A stretch of DNA of 64,000 nt from Lachnospiraceae bacterium (GCA_024685315.1 JAIKVW010000033.1:1-64000); one strand, 5' to 3'. Positions 33,329 to 41,881 are shown, counted from the first letter of the stretch. The notes: generated by a model not told the origin, from the sequence alone. Numbers and translations are program-made.

Positions 33329-35380
33329 ATGTTCATCATGAAACACGACATAAAACTCAAAGGAAAGCTGGCAGCCTACATCAGATGGCCGTTCATACTG
33401 ACGGCCGTGCTGGTCGCGGTTACGATCCTGGTATTTATATTTGCGGGATATAAAGCCGGTTTTATCATGGCTATGGGCCTCATTATCTATATAGTGGCCG
33501 CAGCGGTCATCTATATTTACATGAAGCCCGGTATATTGGAAGAACTGACCCGGTTCGGAATGGATTTCGCCTCGGAACAGCACTCGCTTACCGAGGATCT
33601 GGATGTCCCTTACGCGCTGATAGATGAAGGCGGCAGGATCCTGTGGAGCAATAACTGCATGCAGCTGCACCTCGGAGATTCGGTAGAGAGCGGGGATATC
33701 GCGGCTGCCCTTCCGGAGTTCCCGGTCAGCAGGCTTGCCGAGGTCAAAGACGATCTGGATACCAGTATCCGTCACGGAGACAAGTATTATGACGTCAAGG
33801 TAAAATTCATCGATCCGGAAAGGGATTCCCTGAATAATTATGTAATCGATTTCCAGCAGAGCAATGTCAGGCTCTTTGCGATGTATATTTTCGATGCGAC
33901 CGAGGAAGTACGTACCAGGAGCGAGATCCAGAACCAGAAGCTTGCATTCGGCATCGTCCTTATCGATAATTTCGACGAGGCGATGAACAGCACTGAGGAG
34001 GTGCGCCGTTCACTTCTGTCCGCGCTGGTGGAGAGGAAGATCACGAAGTATCTCCAGGAATATGACGCAATCATAAATAAGATCGAGAATGACAGGTATA
34101 CTTTCGCGGTCAGGCAGAAGTTCGTGCCGATGATCCAGGGCTCGAAGTTCTCGATCCTCGACGAAGTCAGGGACATCAATATCGGAAACGAACTCTCGGT
34201 CACCCTTTGCATCGGAATGGGTGTCGACGCCGATAACTATGCGCAGGCCCAGGAGTGGGCCCGCCATGCGCTTGACCTTGCGCTCGGGCGCGGCGGCGAC
34301 CAGGCGGTCATAAAGAATAACGAGAAGCTTTCTTACTACGGCGGCAAGACCCGCAGGGTAGAGAAATCGACCAGGGTGCGCGCGAGAGTCAAGGCTCATG
34401 CGCTGCGCCAGCTGATCGAGGGCTCGGGCAACGTCGTAATTATGGGACACAAGTTTGGCGACGTCGACTGTGTCGGAGCGGCCATAGGCGTATACCGCGC
34501 CTCCAGGATGCTGAACAAGAAGGCTCAGATCGTTCTCAACACTCCGACCAGCTCCGTCAAGCCCGTGATATCGTTTTTCCAGGATAATCCCGAGTATGAC
34601 AGCAACCTGTTCATTTCCGCCGACGCGGCAAAGCAGGTGGTAGATGAGAATACCGTGCTGGTCATCGTGGACGTAAGCAGCGTAGACAGGCTGGATGCTC
34701 CGGAGCTCCTGAACCAGACCAGGATGGTCGTTGTGATTGATCATCACCGCCAGAACGGAAAGTCCGTAGAGGCTCCTGTGCTCTCATATATTGAGCCTTA
34801 CGCTTCCTCCGCCTGCGAGATGGTAGCAGAGATACTCCAGTATATCGGAGACAATGTAAAGCTTCGTCCCGAAGAGGCAGACGCTCTCTACGCAGGGATG
34901 GTAATTGATACCAATAATTTCCTGAACGGTACCGGCGTGAGGACCTTCGAGGCCGCGGCTTTCCTGCGGAAGAGCGGCGCTGACATTACCCGCGTCAGGC
35001 TTAAGCTCCGCGACGACAGGGGCAAGTTCCTGGCCCGCGCGGAAGCGGTCAGCAAGGCGGAGATCGAGGACGGATATGCCTTCGCGGTATGTCCTACCGA
35101 GGGCATCGAGAGCCCTACCGAGGTAGGAGCAGAGGCCGCAAATGAGCTCCTGAATATGGACGGGATAAACGCCTCGTTCGTATTTACCGAACTGAACGGA
35201 CAGATATTTATAAGCGCAAGATCCATCGACAAGCTGAACGTGCAGCTTGTAATGGAGAGGCTCGGAGGCGGCGGACACGGCTCGATCGCCGGGGCGCAGC
35301 TTGCCGGGGTGACCGCAGCGGAAGCGATCTCCCGGGTGAAAGAAACATTAAAGGATATGAAAGAAAAAGGTGAGATCTGA
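33329..35380 (+). CDS. gdpP: GdpP-type cyclic-di-AMP phosphodiesterase
   Basis: A 683-residue membrane-anchored enzyme that hydrolyses c-di-AMP. Two transmembrane helices lie at about residues 18-65. They are followed by a PAS-like region, a degenerate GGDEF domain (about 170-310, without the GGDEF motif) and a DHH/DHHA1 phosphoesterase. Metal ligands are seen as DVD at 378-380 and DHH at 471-473, with GGGGHGSIAG near 652. A heme or nucleotide could bind the PAS. The gene is followed by rplI after 1 nt and then dnaB, the conserved order. The ribosome site is weak (GCAGGGGCC); an ATG at 33338 is an alternative start. Confidence 0.93.
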   Translation: MFIMKHDIKLKGKLAAYIRWPFILTAVLVAVTILVFIFAGYKAGFIMAMGLIIYIVAAAVIYIYMKPGILEELTRFGMDFASEQHSLTEDLDVPYALIDEGGRILWSNNCMQLHLGDSVESGDIAAALPEFPVSRLAEVKDDLDTSIRHGDKYYDVKVKFIDPERDSLNNYVIDFQQSNVRLFAMYIFDATEEVRTRSEIQNQKLAFGIVLIDNFDEAMNSTEEVRRSLLSALVERKITKYLQEYDAIINKIENDRYTFAVRQKFVPMIQGSKFSILDEVRDINIGNELSVTLCIGMGVDADNYAQAQEWARHALDLALGRGGDQAVIKNNEKLSYYGGKTRRVEKSTRVRARVKAHALRQLIEGSGNVVIMGHKFGDVDCVGAAIGVYRASRMLNKKAQIVLNTPTSSVKPVISFFQDNPEYDSNLFISADAAKQVVDENTVLVIVDVSSVDRLDAPELLNQTRMVVVIDHHRQNGKSVEAPVLSYIEPYASSACEMVAEILQYIGDNVKLRPEEADALYAGMVIDTNNFLNGTGVRTFEAAAFLRKSGADITRVRLKLRDDRGKFLARAEAVSKAEIEDGYAFAVCPTEGIESPTEVGAEAANELLNMDGINASFVFTELNGQIFISARSIDKLNVQLVMERLGGGGHGSIAGAQLAGVTAAEAISRVKETLKDMKEKGEI

Positions 35381-35381
35381 G

Positions 35382-35828
35382 ATGAAGATAATATTACTGC
35401 AGGATGTTAAATCACTTGGCAAGAAGGGCGACCTGGTCGAGGTCAAGACCGGTTACGCCCGCAACTACATTCTCCCCGGCAAGCTGGGAGTAGAGGCGAC
35501 CCCGAAGAACATCAACGACCTTAAGCTCCAGAAGGCGAAGGAAGAAAAGGAAGCGAGGATCGCGCTTGAGGCCGCGCAGGAATTTGCTGCTAATGTTGCC
35601 GGCAAGGCTGTCAACGTGACGATGAAGACCGGGGACAACGGCAAGCTTTTCGGATCGGTCTCCTCAAAGGAGATCGCTGCGGCGTACAAGGACCAGTTCG
35701 GCACCGAGATCGACAAGAAGAAGATCGTGCTCGGCGACACCATCAAGGCCCTCGGGACCTACAAGGTGCCTTACAAGGTGCATCCTAAGGTGACCGCGGA
35801 ACTTACCGTAAACGTTATAGAAGGCTGA
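35382..35828 (+). CDS. rplI: 50S ribosomal protein L9
   Basis: bL9, 148 residues. The N-terminal rRNA-binding domain is MKIILLQDVKSLGKKGDLVEVKTGYARNYI followed by PGKL, then the long connecting helix (KAKEEKEARIALEAAQEF) and the C-terminal domain (GSVSSKEIAAAY). The start at 35382 follows AAAGGTGAG inside the gdpP end. An in-frame start 12 nt upstream overlaps gdpP and is less likely. Confidence 0.97.
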   Translation: MKIILLQDVKSLGKKGDLVEVKTGYARNYILPGKLGVEATPKNINDLKLQKAKEEKEARIALEAAQEFAANVAGKAVNVTMKTGDNGKLFGSVSSKEIAAAYKDQFGTEIDKKKIVLGDTIKALGTYKVPYKVHPKVTAELTVNVIEG

Positions 35829-35868
35829 CAGGATATGGTTTTCCGGAGCACAAAGGAGGTGACGGGGA

Positions 35869-37215
35869 ATGGCTGAAGAAGATAATGTCATAAAGCGGAT
35901 AATGCCTCACAGCATCGAGTCGGAGAAAGCTGTCCTCGGCTCCATGCTTCTTGACGGGACCGCGATCGCGGCCGCGTCCGAATATATCAGCGGGAACGAT
36001 TTCTACCAGAAACAGTACGGGATAATATTCGACACCATGATGGAGCTCTACAATGAAGGCCGTCCGGTCGACGCCGTGACCCTTCAGGAGAGGCTCCGCA
36101 CCAAGAACATCCCCGAAGAATTCTGCAGCAACGAATTCCTCGGAAATCTGGTAAACAGCGTTCCGACCTCCGCGAACGCCGGCTTCTACGCCAAGAACGT
36201 GGGCGACAGCGCGATCCTTCGCCGGCTGATCCGGGTGAACGAGGAGATCGCGAATTCCTGCTACCAGCATACCGGAACCACGGAGCAGATCCTGGGAGAT
36301 TCCGAGAAAAAGATATTTGACGTGCTGCTGAAGCAGCGCGGGAGCGATTACGTCCCGGTCGACAAGATCGTGGTCGACGTCGTGAACCGGATCGAGCAGG
36401 CTTCCAAGGCGAAGGACCGCATCACCGGCATCAGGACCGGCTTCTATGAGCTCGACAACTATACCGCGGGACTTCAGAATTCTGACTTCATACTGATCGC
36501 GGCGCGTCCCTCAATGGGAAAGACCGCCTTCGTCCTCAATATAGTTGAGCAGGCCTGCATACGGGATCATGTCCCTACGCTGATATTCAGCCTGGAGATG
36601 CCGAAGGAGCAGATCGTGAACCGTCTCATGGGCATGAGCGCAAAGGTTAACCTCCAGGACATGCGTACAGGAAACCTTAAGGCTCAGGACTGGGAAAAGC
36701 TGATAGAAAGCGCGGAAAAGATCAGCCAGGCGCCGCTCGTCATAGACGATACCGCGGGCATCAATATTACCCAGATGAGGACGAAATGCCTTAAATACAA
36801 GCTCGAGCACAATATAGGCCTCATAGTGGTCGACTATCTGCAGCTCATGAGCGGAAGCAAGTCAAACGATCCCTGGCAGCTGCAGGTGTCCGAGGTATCG
36901 CGTTCCATGAAGGCTATTGCCCGGGAGCTGAAGGTCCCGGTGATCGCGCTCTCGCAGCTCTCCCGAGACGTTGAGAAGAGGACCGGCGACCACAAGCCGA
37001 TGCTTTCGGACCTTCGTGATTCAGGTTCCATCGAGCAGGACGCCGACATAGTAATGTTCCTCTACCGCGAGGATTATTACAATAAAGACAGCGAGAAGCA
37101 GGGCGTTACCGAGATCAATATCGCCAAGCAGAGGAACGGCCCCATCGGATCGTTTGAGCTCCTGTGGATGAAGGAGTACACGAAGTTCGCGAATATGGAG
37201 AGACAGCGGCAGTAA
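35869..37215 (+). CDS. dnaB: replicative DNA helicase
   Basis: Hexameric fork helicase of 448 residues (the DnaC of B. subtilis nomenclature). The N-terminal domain is followed by a RecA-like motor with Walker A ARPSMGKTAFVLN, ETTIFSLEMPKEQ-type motif FSLEMPKEQIVNR, Walker B VVDYLQLMSG and the arginine finger near SDLRDSGSIEQDAD. The start has AAAGGAGGTGA 8 nt upstream. It follows rplI by 40 nt. Loader genes dnaC and dnaD lie at 49.5-51.5 kb. Confidence 0.96.
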   Translation: MAEEDNVIKRIMPHSIESEKAVLGSMLLDGTAIAAASEYISGNDFYQKQYGIIFDTMMELYNEGRPVDAVTLQERLRTKNIPEEFCSNEFLGNLVNSVPTSANAGFYAKNVGDSAILRRLIRVNEEIANSCYQHTGTTEQILGDSEKKIFDVLLKQRGSDYVPVDKIVVDVVNRIEQASKAKDRITGIRTGFYELDNYTAGLQNSDFILIAARPSMGKTAFVLNIVEQACIRDHVPTLIFSLEMPKEQIVNRLMGMSAKVNLQDMRTGNLKAQDWEKLIESAEKISQAPLVIDDTAGINITQMRTKCLKYKLEHNIGLIVVDYLQLMSGSKSNDPWQLQVSEVSRSMKAIARELKVPVIALSQLSRDVEKRTGDHKPMLSDLRDSGSIEQDADIVMFLYREDYYNKDSEKQGVTEINIAKQRNGPIGSFELLWMKEYTKFANMERQRQ

Positions 37216-37244
37216 AGCCGGACATATAGAAAGGGATTAAGCTC

Positions 37245-37514
37245 ATGATGTACGGTTATATGACTCTTGAAGATAATACGGAGATCGTTCATTCCGAGAT
37301 GAAACCGGATGGTACCGTAAAAGTATACATTGAAAAACCGGTATATGGCGGTTTTCATCATGCTACGTGCTGGCTGCCGGTTTATATTTGGGAAGATGTA
37401 GAAGGATTTTCAGATGAAGATATGCTTCGGCTGAAAAAGATCGTAGAAAATAATGCGCATCTGATAATGGAATTCTCGCAAAAAGGAGGAGTTCTGGATG
37501 CCGCAAATTATTAA
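37245..37514 (+). CDS. small protein of unknown function upstream of DUF4160
   Basis: An 89-residue acidic soluble protein (EDNTEIVHSEMKPDG, YIEKPVYGGFHHATCWLPVYIWEDV). It overlaps the DUF4160 gene by 17 nt, and its Shine-Dalgarno is AAAGGGA. Small two-gene modules with DUF4160 often look like toxin-antitoxin pairs, but no experimental role is known to me for this one. Both genes are more AT-rich than dnaB upstream, suggesting acquisition. The partner carries a nonsense codon, so this gene may be relict too. Confidence 0.6.
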   Translation: MMYGYMTLEDNTEIVHSEMKPDGTVKVYIEKPVYGGFHHATCWLPVYIWEDVEGFSDEDMLRLKKIVENNAHLIMEFSQKGGVLDAANY

Positions 37515-37776
37515 GATCGGGTCTTATGTTGTATATTTCTGGTCAAATGAAGGCGAGCCGTTAGAACCCGTTCATGTGCATATTGTAGAAGGAGTTCCAT
37601 CTCAGAACTCAACAAAGGTGTAGATCACGAGGAGCGGAAAGACATTAATCGCAAATAATAATTCCCATATACCAGAACGGCAGCTGCAAAGGATACTTCG
37701 TATTATAGAAGCCAACAGTGATGTTGTGATAGAGCGCTGGGCAGAATACTATGGAGAGATCCGGTATTTCTGCTAA
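37498..37776 (+). pseudogene. DUF4160 protein interrupted by an in-frame TAG
   Basis: The frame reads MPQIIKIGSYVVYFWSNEGEP, EPVHVHIVEGVPS and STKV. A TAG at 37621-37623 interrupts it, and it continues ITRSGKTLIANNNSHIPERQ and WAEYYGEIRYFC to a TAA at 37774-37776. The product matches DUF4160 on both sides of the stop, and a single TGG-to-TAG change would explain it, since the family usually has Trp near this place. The AAAAGGAGG site is intact. The full 92-residue form is therefore a recent nonsense allele, unless the stop is read through. Confidence 0.72.
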
Positions 37777-38253
37777 GATATTTAATGTATTGATTTGTTT
37801 GACGGTGTTTTTATTGATATTCATAGACGCAAGAAATGACTCGCACATACAGCGACCGGCCGTATGTGCGAGTCATTTTATATACTTTGGCCTGGTAAAG
37901 CACCAGGAACAACTGTAGGGTCTGCCTGCTGTAGGAGTTCAAAGATATAATAGCGAAAATATTTTGTATTTGTGTATTTGTTATTAAGCGACGGACAGGA
38001 AAAAGATAAGGAAAAGGAAAAAATTGCAATAAGTACTTGACTATGAAGGTGCTTCACACTTTATCCTGAATATGTAACGAAACAGAAAAGTGTCCGACCT
38101 CTAGATTTTTGGAGCCTCTTGCAAAAGGGCATTTCAAGTTTACACATTCAAATTATACAGGTTATATCAATTCGAGGACAAAAATAATATATGAATGATA
38201 TGTGTTCTAACTAGTGGAGCGCCAAAACCTTGAATAACGAGAGGAGACCTGCT
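37777..38253. other. AT-rich gap with one terminator
   Basis: Apart from the hairpin at 37834-37878 this interval shows no credible coding frame, RNA gene or repeat. It is markedly richer in A and T than the dnaB side. Confidence 0.5.
37834..37878 (+). terminator. 17-bp hairpin after the DUF4160 remnant
   Basis: AAATGACTCGCACATAC (37834-37850) is the exact complement of 37862-37878, with an 11-nt loop and TTTTAT after it. It is likely the terminator of the two-gene module. Confidence 0.75.
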
Positions 38254-39021
38254 ATGAGAATAAACGACTTGGAGGCTCTGCTGGGGGTACCGAGGGCAAA
38301 CATCTACTACTACGAAAAAGAGGGACTGTTTTCTCCCAACCGGGAAGAAAACGGATATCGTTCATACTCTCAGGAAGATCTTGAGAAACTCAGGAAGATA
38401 ATTGCGCTTAGAAAATTAGGTGTCTCTATCAATGACATAACAGCTTTGATCGATGGGACTGCTTCTTTGCAGGTTGTTTTGGAGGAAAATATACAACGCT
38501 TAAAAAGCGATATAACAGATCTACAGGGGGCGCTTAAAGTCTGTGAGGAAATAAGATCCAAGGATCTTGGAATGCAGTCAATTAATGGGGAAGAACTGCT
38601 TTCGGAAATAGAGGGCATGGAATCTCAGGGGATGGATTTTTCGAAACTGGCAGGTGATATACTGGATTTTGAGGTCAATACTCTCCTGGGCAGAAAAGAA
38701 GATCCATATGAGTATCGCAAACATAAGGGAACCATATGGAAACAAATGTTGGTGAAATTCTTAATTCCTGTCGGCGCCGCGATCATATTATGTGGCTTTA
38801 TGAGCATCCACCAATCCGATGATTTTCAGTATGGGATCAGATGGGGCTTAAAATGTGCGGCAATTTTAATAGCCATTGATGTCATTGGGATCATGATCGC
38901 ATATTTTATAGCAAAGAAAAGCAGGAAAGCTTCAAATATTTTCCTCTGGATAGTTCAGTATGGCCCGTTGTTCATAATAAACCTGTACAGGTGGGTACAG
39001 TTTTTTAAGAACTACTACTGA
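38254..39021 (+). CDS. MerR-family regulator with C-terminal transmembrane helices
   Basis: A 255-residue protein. Residues 1-70 are a MerR winged helix (MRINDLEALLGVPRANIYYYEKEGL, RSYSQEDLEKLRKI, LGVSINDITALIDG), followed by a coiled coil to about 110. From about residue 165 there are three hydrophobic helices (LIPVGAAIILCGFMSI, AAILIAIDVIGIMIAYFIA, IFLWIVQYGPLFIINLY). No effector cysteines or ligand domain are visible. It is a membrane-tethered MerR, expected to sense the membrane or a membrane partner. The ATG at 38254 has GAGAGGAG upstream and is chosen over a TTG at 38230. Confidence 0.82.
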   Translation: MRINDLEALLGVPRANIYYYEKEGLFSPNREENGYRSYSQEDLEKLRKIIALRKLGVSINDITALIDGTASLQVVLEENIQRLKSDITDLQGALKVCEEIRSKDLGMQSINGEELLSEIEGMESQGMDFSKLAGDILDFEVNTLLGRKEDPYEYRKHKGTIWKQMLVKFLIPVGAAIILCGFMSIHQSDDFQYGIRWGLKCAAILIAIDVIGIMIAYFIAKKSRKASNIFLWIVQYGPLFIINLYRWVQFFKNYY

Positions 39022-39079
39022 GTATGATCGGAGGAAGAAGAACCAGCGGTTTTTAAGGGAATCACAATAAAGATGCTGA

Positions 39080-39124
39080 AAAAGGAGTGTGAATAATGAG
39101 AGATCATTCATTCACACTCCTTTT
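39080..39124 (+). terminator. intrinsic terminator after the MerR gene
   Basis: AAAAGGAGTGTGAAT (39080-39094) pairs exactly with ATTCACACTCCTTTT (39110-39124), and AATGA/TCATT extends the stem inward with a bulge. Confidence 0.8.
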
Positions 39125-39160
39125 GCGGATAAGATAAACACATAAGTCAGCTTCCGGCTC

Positions 39161-39409
39161 TCAGGCCTGAGACTGGGCTGCCTCTTCCTCTGCCTTTCTC
39201 TTAAGGTCGTCGGCGATGACCATATTAAGGTCGTCAACCAGGTCATCCGGGTCGATGCCGTGGACATATGCAGCCTGCTCGATCGTCTCGCCGAGAGATG
39301 CAGGGCACATATAGCATCCCATGCCTATCTGAAGAAGCGCGGGAACAACGTTAGGATCTATCTGTAAGAGTTCGCTGATATAGGTCTTCTTGTTTACATA
39401 TGCTTCCAT
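39161..39409 (-). CDS. DUF1858 domain-containing protein
   Basis: An 82-residue protein that is almost entirely one DUF1858 domain: LLQIDPNVVPALLQIGMGCYMCPASLGETIEQAA and HGIDPDDLVDDLN. The CxxC (GCYMC) is a candidate redox or metal-binding pair. The domain occurs alone or fused to hybrid-cluster-type or iron-sulfur proteins. Its function is unknown. It is divergent from a ferredoxin gene about 190 nt away. The start follows TTTGAAAGGACACG upstream. Confidence 0.82.
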   Translation of the reverse strand: MEAYVNKKTYISELLQIDPNVVPALLQIGMGCYMCPASLGETIEQAAYVHGIDPDDLVDDLNMVIADDLKRKAEEEAAQSQA

Positions 39410-39527
39410 AATTATACGTGTCCTTTCAAAGAGTAATAACTATTATATTATAGAAAAAAGGGTTTTGCAACGAAGAAATTGCGTTGATAGTGCGGACTAA
39501 ACTGCAAAATTGGACAAATAATAATAC

Positions 39528-39556
39528 TTGTATTAATAAAAATATTTGTATATAAT
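39528..39556 (+). promoter_or_regulatory. promoter of the ferredoxin gene
   Basis: TTGTAT (39528-39533), a 17-nt spacer, then a perfect TATAAT (39551-39556), 44 nt before the ATG, in a very AT-rich gap. Confidence 0.6.
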
Positions 39557-39600
39557 AACGCTGTACGAATTTCAGACTTATTTCTAAGGAGGCTTATATC

Positions 39601-39771
39601 ATGGCATATGTAATATCCGATGATTGCATTTCCTGCGGTGCCTGCATGGATACCTGCCCTATGGGCGCTATCGCTGAGGGCGACGGCAAGTACGAGATCG
39701 ATCCCAACACCTGCATCGACTGCGGATCCTGCGCAGAAGGATGCCCGATGGGAGCTATTTCCCAGGGTTGA
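39601..39771 (+). CDS. 2[4Fe-4S] ferredoxin
   Basis: A 56-residue clostridial-type ferredoxin. Two clusters are bound by CISCGACMDTCP and CIDCGSCAEGCP, each CX2CX2CX3C followed by P. The short size and the MAYVISDDCISCG start are typical. It acts as a low-potential one-electron carrier for fermentation enzymes. TAAGGAGGC lies 8 nt upstream. It ends in a strong terminator at 39800-39834. Confidence 0.96.
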   Translation: MAYVISDDCISCGACMDTCPMGAIAEGDGKYEIDPNTCIDCGSCAEGCPMGAISQG

Positions 39772-39799
39772 TCGCAAAGGAGCCTTATCAAAGAGGCGC

Positions 39800-39834
39800 A
39801 AAAAAGCTGCCGGCGGCAAAACGGCAGCTTTTTT
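39800..39834. terminator. bidirectional terminator between ferredoxin and mecA
   Basis: AAAAAAGCTGCCG (39800-39812) pairs exactly with CGGCAGCTTTTTT (39822-39834) around a GCGGCAAAA loop. A and T runs on the two sides suit both convergent genes. Confidence 0.9.
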
Positions 39835-39864
39835 GTATGCATTTTTCTGTCTAATGTGCGGGAC

Positions 39865-40647
39865 TTAGATACTCCGAAGCACCTGGAGAGCCTTCTCCCT
39901 GATAATCACGGCGCAGTGCTCTCTGAGGTAGCCAAGCGCAGAATTTCCGCTCTTTGCCGGCTCGCCGTACTCGCGGCAGAGCTCATTCGCGGTGACAAAG
40001 TCGGCCGCGTTCTCCGCGCCTGAGGCGAGAACCAGGAAATAGCGGTCCGTCACTGGGTTCTTGTAAAGAATATTATCGCAGGAAAATGTTTCCGGAAGTT
40101 CGCTGCTAAGGAGATGCAGCGTGTCAAGGTCTTCAAACTCGAATATCCTTTCCTGGGAAGCGAAGGTCCGGAGCTGCTTTTCTGCCTCGGCCTGCGCGTT
40201 TGCTTCCATCACAGGATAATAGGGAAGGGTCTCTGCAGGGATGCCGGCTATTTCCGCACCGCCGAAAAGATGGTTCCCCAGTTCCCTCAGCATGCTCATG
40301 AAATCCTGAGAAGGATCCTCATCGGAATCCTCGTCTTCATCGTCGAAATCGTACTCCGTGAACGGCGTGAAGTGCGAGAAACGTGTGTCCAGCTCCTCCG
40401 GGTCCGGGATCTTGGTTATCGTGAGGACCAGGCATTCCCCGGACATCGGGACCGCTTCAAGCATCAGCGGAGTATCGTCAATCTCAAAACCAAGCTCGCT
40501 CGAAGCCTGGGCTATCATTTCTTTAAACAGCGCGCGCGTCCGCTCGTTGCCGTAAGCAAGTTCGCTTATCCTGATGCGGCGGCTGGCGAGGTCATTTACT
40601 GTAAGGGTGCACCTGATCTGGTTGCTGTTTATTCTTTCAAACTTCAA
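39865..40647 (-). CDS. mecA: adaptor protein MecA
   Basis: ClpC adaptor of 260 residues. The N-terminal domain begins LKFERINSNQIRCTLTVNDL, as MecA does, and an acidic linker follows (FDDEDEDSDEDPSQD). The C-terminal domain contains FEFEDLDTLHLLS and the closing LREHCAVIIREKAL. The TTG at 40647 is the start, supported by AGGTGGTG upstream. A longer form starting at 40692 is ruled out because that codon lies inside the -10 box at 40691-40696. Confidence 0.92.
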   Translation of the reverse strand: MKFERINSNQIRCTLTVNDLASRRIRISELAYGNERTRALFKEMIAQASSELGFEIDDTPLMLEAVPMSGECLVLTITKIPDPEELDTRFSHFTPFTEYDFDDEDEDSDEDPSQDFMSMLRELGNHLFGGAEIAGIPAETLPYYPVMEANAQAEAEKQLRTFASQERIFEFEDLDTLHLLSSELPETFSCDNILYKNPVTDRYFLVLASGAENAADFVTANELCREYGEPAKSGNSALGYLREHCAVIIREKALQVLRSI

Positions 40648-40690
40648 ATAATCACCACCTGTCGTAAGAGTATGTTGATTAATTAAATGC

Positions 40691-40719
40691 ATTATATTCT
40701 TAATTAAAACCGGTGTAAA
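40691..40719 (-). promoter_or_regulatory. promoter of mecA
   Basis: On the minus strand, TTTACA (40714-40719) and TATAAT (40691-40696) are 17 nt apart. Transcription would begin near 40684, about 37 nt before the TTG start codon. Confidence 0.7.
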
Positions 40720-40740
40720 GAGATAAAAGACCGATCGCCT

Positions 40741-40945
40741 CCGGAGCCGCGCCGGGGATCGCGGACGAAGGAACCGGAAAAGTGCGGTTTTATGCGGAAA
40801 ACCGGGGAATTTTACGGCATATGATTATTGCGGGAGCAGCCGAGGGCTGATATGCTTTTTATGTCCGGGCATGACGTATCGGCATATCACCGTTTTCCGG
40901 ACAGCTTCCTCAAGAGCACCCCCGGGGCAGGCCTCCGGGGGTGCT
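40741..40945 (+). other. structured gap with alternative hairpins
   Basis: Several pairs compete here. CGGTTTT (40785-40791) pairs with AAAACCG (40798-40804), which overlaps CGGAAAAC (40795-40802) pairing with GTTTTCCG (40892-40899). TGATATGC (40848-40855) pairs with GCATATCA (40882-40889). At the end, AGCACCCCCGG (40915-40925) and CCGGGGGTGCT (40935-40945) form an 11-bp hairpin. No T run follows. The layout could be a small RNA or a riboswitch-like switch. It lies outside the mecA transcript. The gap from 40946 to 41357 is AT-rich with no gene seen. Confidence 0.45.
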
Positions 40946-41357
40946 TCGTCTGAATAGATAAATATTCTTGTATAAGACTATTTGCAGCAAGTAAGCAGTT
41001 TTGACAATGATAACTTCATGTGCATCAGGATATCCGTGATTCAATGCTTTCTTTGATTGATTTATGGCAGTAACACTTCCGGGAAAAAATATATGAAAAA
41101 CATTATGACATATCATGGTGCAAGATCCTGGATATTTGTAAACTTCTGTTAAAAAAGGCAAAAGAGAGCGTCAATTATAGTATAATAAAATTGTATAGAT
41201 TCACATACATATAATCATGCTTAATTCACTTCTTTCTCTTTGATGCTCTTGTCTGCTCTGAAGCCCCAGTGGCAGTACAACGCATACAAACATTGTGCTG
41301 AAGCCGGCTGGCGCATCACGGAGCCAATAACAAATTTCCTTAACAGGAGGCTGTTCA

Positions 41358-41881
41358 ATGAGTTCTAAGAAACTATTTAAGCAAATTGCAGCTGTCCTTA
41401 TCGTCTCGTCTTTTCTGACAGAATGCTTTTCTCCCCTGAAGGTTCAGGCAGCAGAGACAGTTGAATCGGACGAAGAACAAGTTTATGAAACCGAAAAAAT
41501 GGAGGAGACAAGTGAGCAGGAATACTTCTATTATCCTGCGGAGGATCCATTCATAGATAATGATGCCGTTCTGGAACCTGCCGGTGACGAGAACTGGGAA
41601 GAAGACCCTGTAGGTGACAAGGTGGCATTGACCGCTTCGGAGGGAGATCTGTCGGAAGAATACTCTATAATACCGGCGAGAGGCTCATCACAGGGATATC
41701 AGTTAACGGCGGAGCCCTCACCCTTTCCTATGATTACGATGACTTCTACAAGGGAGCGGATAAGGAAGTAAAGATACAGAACGGCTCCGGCATAACCACC
41801 CGCTATACCTTCCGCTTTGACGGCGTTGCCGGTGACGGGAATAAGAGGAGCCGATCCCGAGGGAGATCCGCCAGACTGTAA
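41358..41881 (+). pseudogene. decayed secreted or surface protein
   Basis: The frame opens with a ribosome site (AACAGGAGGC) and a signal peptide: MSSKKLFKQIAAVLIVSSFL ending near VQAAE. An acidic, Tyr-rich mature part follows. At about 41660-41668 the sensible frame changes: from 41666 another frame reads NTGERLITGISVNGGALTLS, YDYDDFYKGADKEVKIQNGS and TTRYTFRFDG before TAA at 41879-41881. The first frame instead ends in non-protein-like residues. A frameshift plus loss of the remaining domains is the simplest reading. It may once have been a repeat or cell-wall-bound protein. Confidence 0.65.

Noticed and set aside
40910-41161. Minus-strand frame MPFLTEVYKYPG...
   Set aside because: It lies over a hairpin, has no ribosome site, and its residue pattern is not protein-like.
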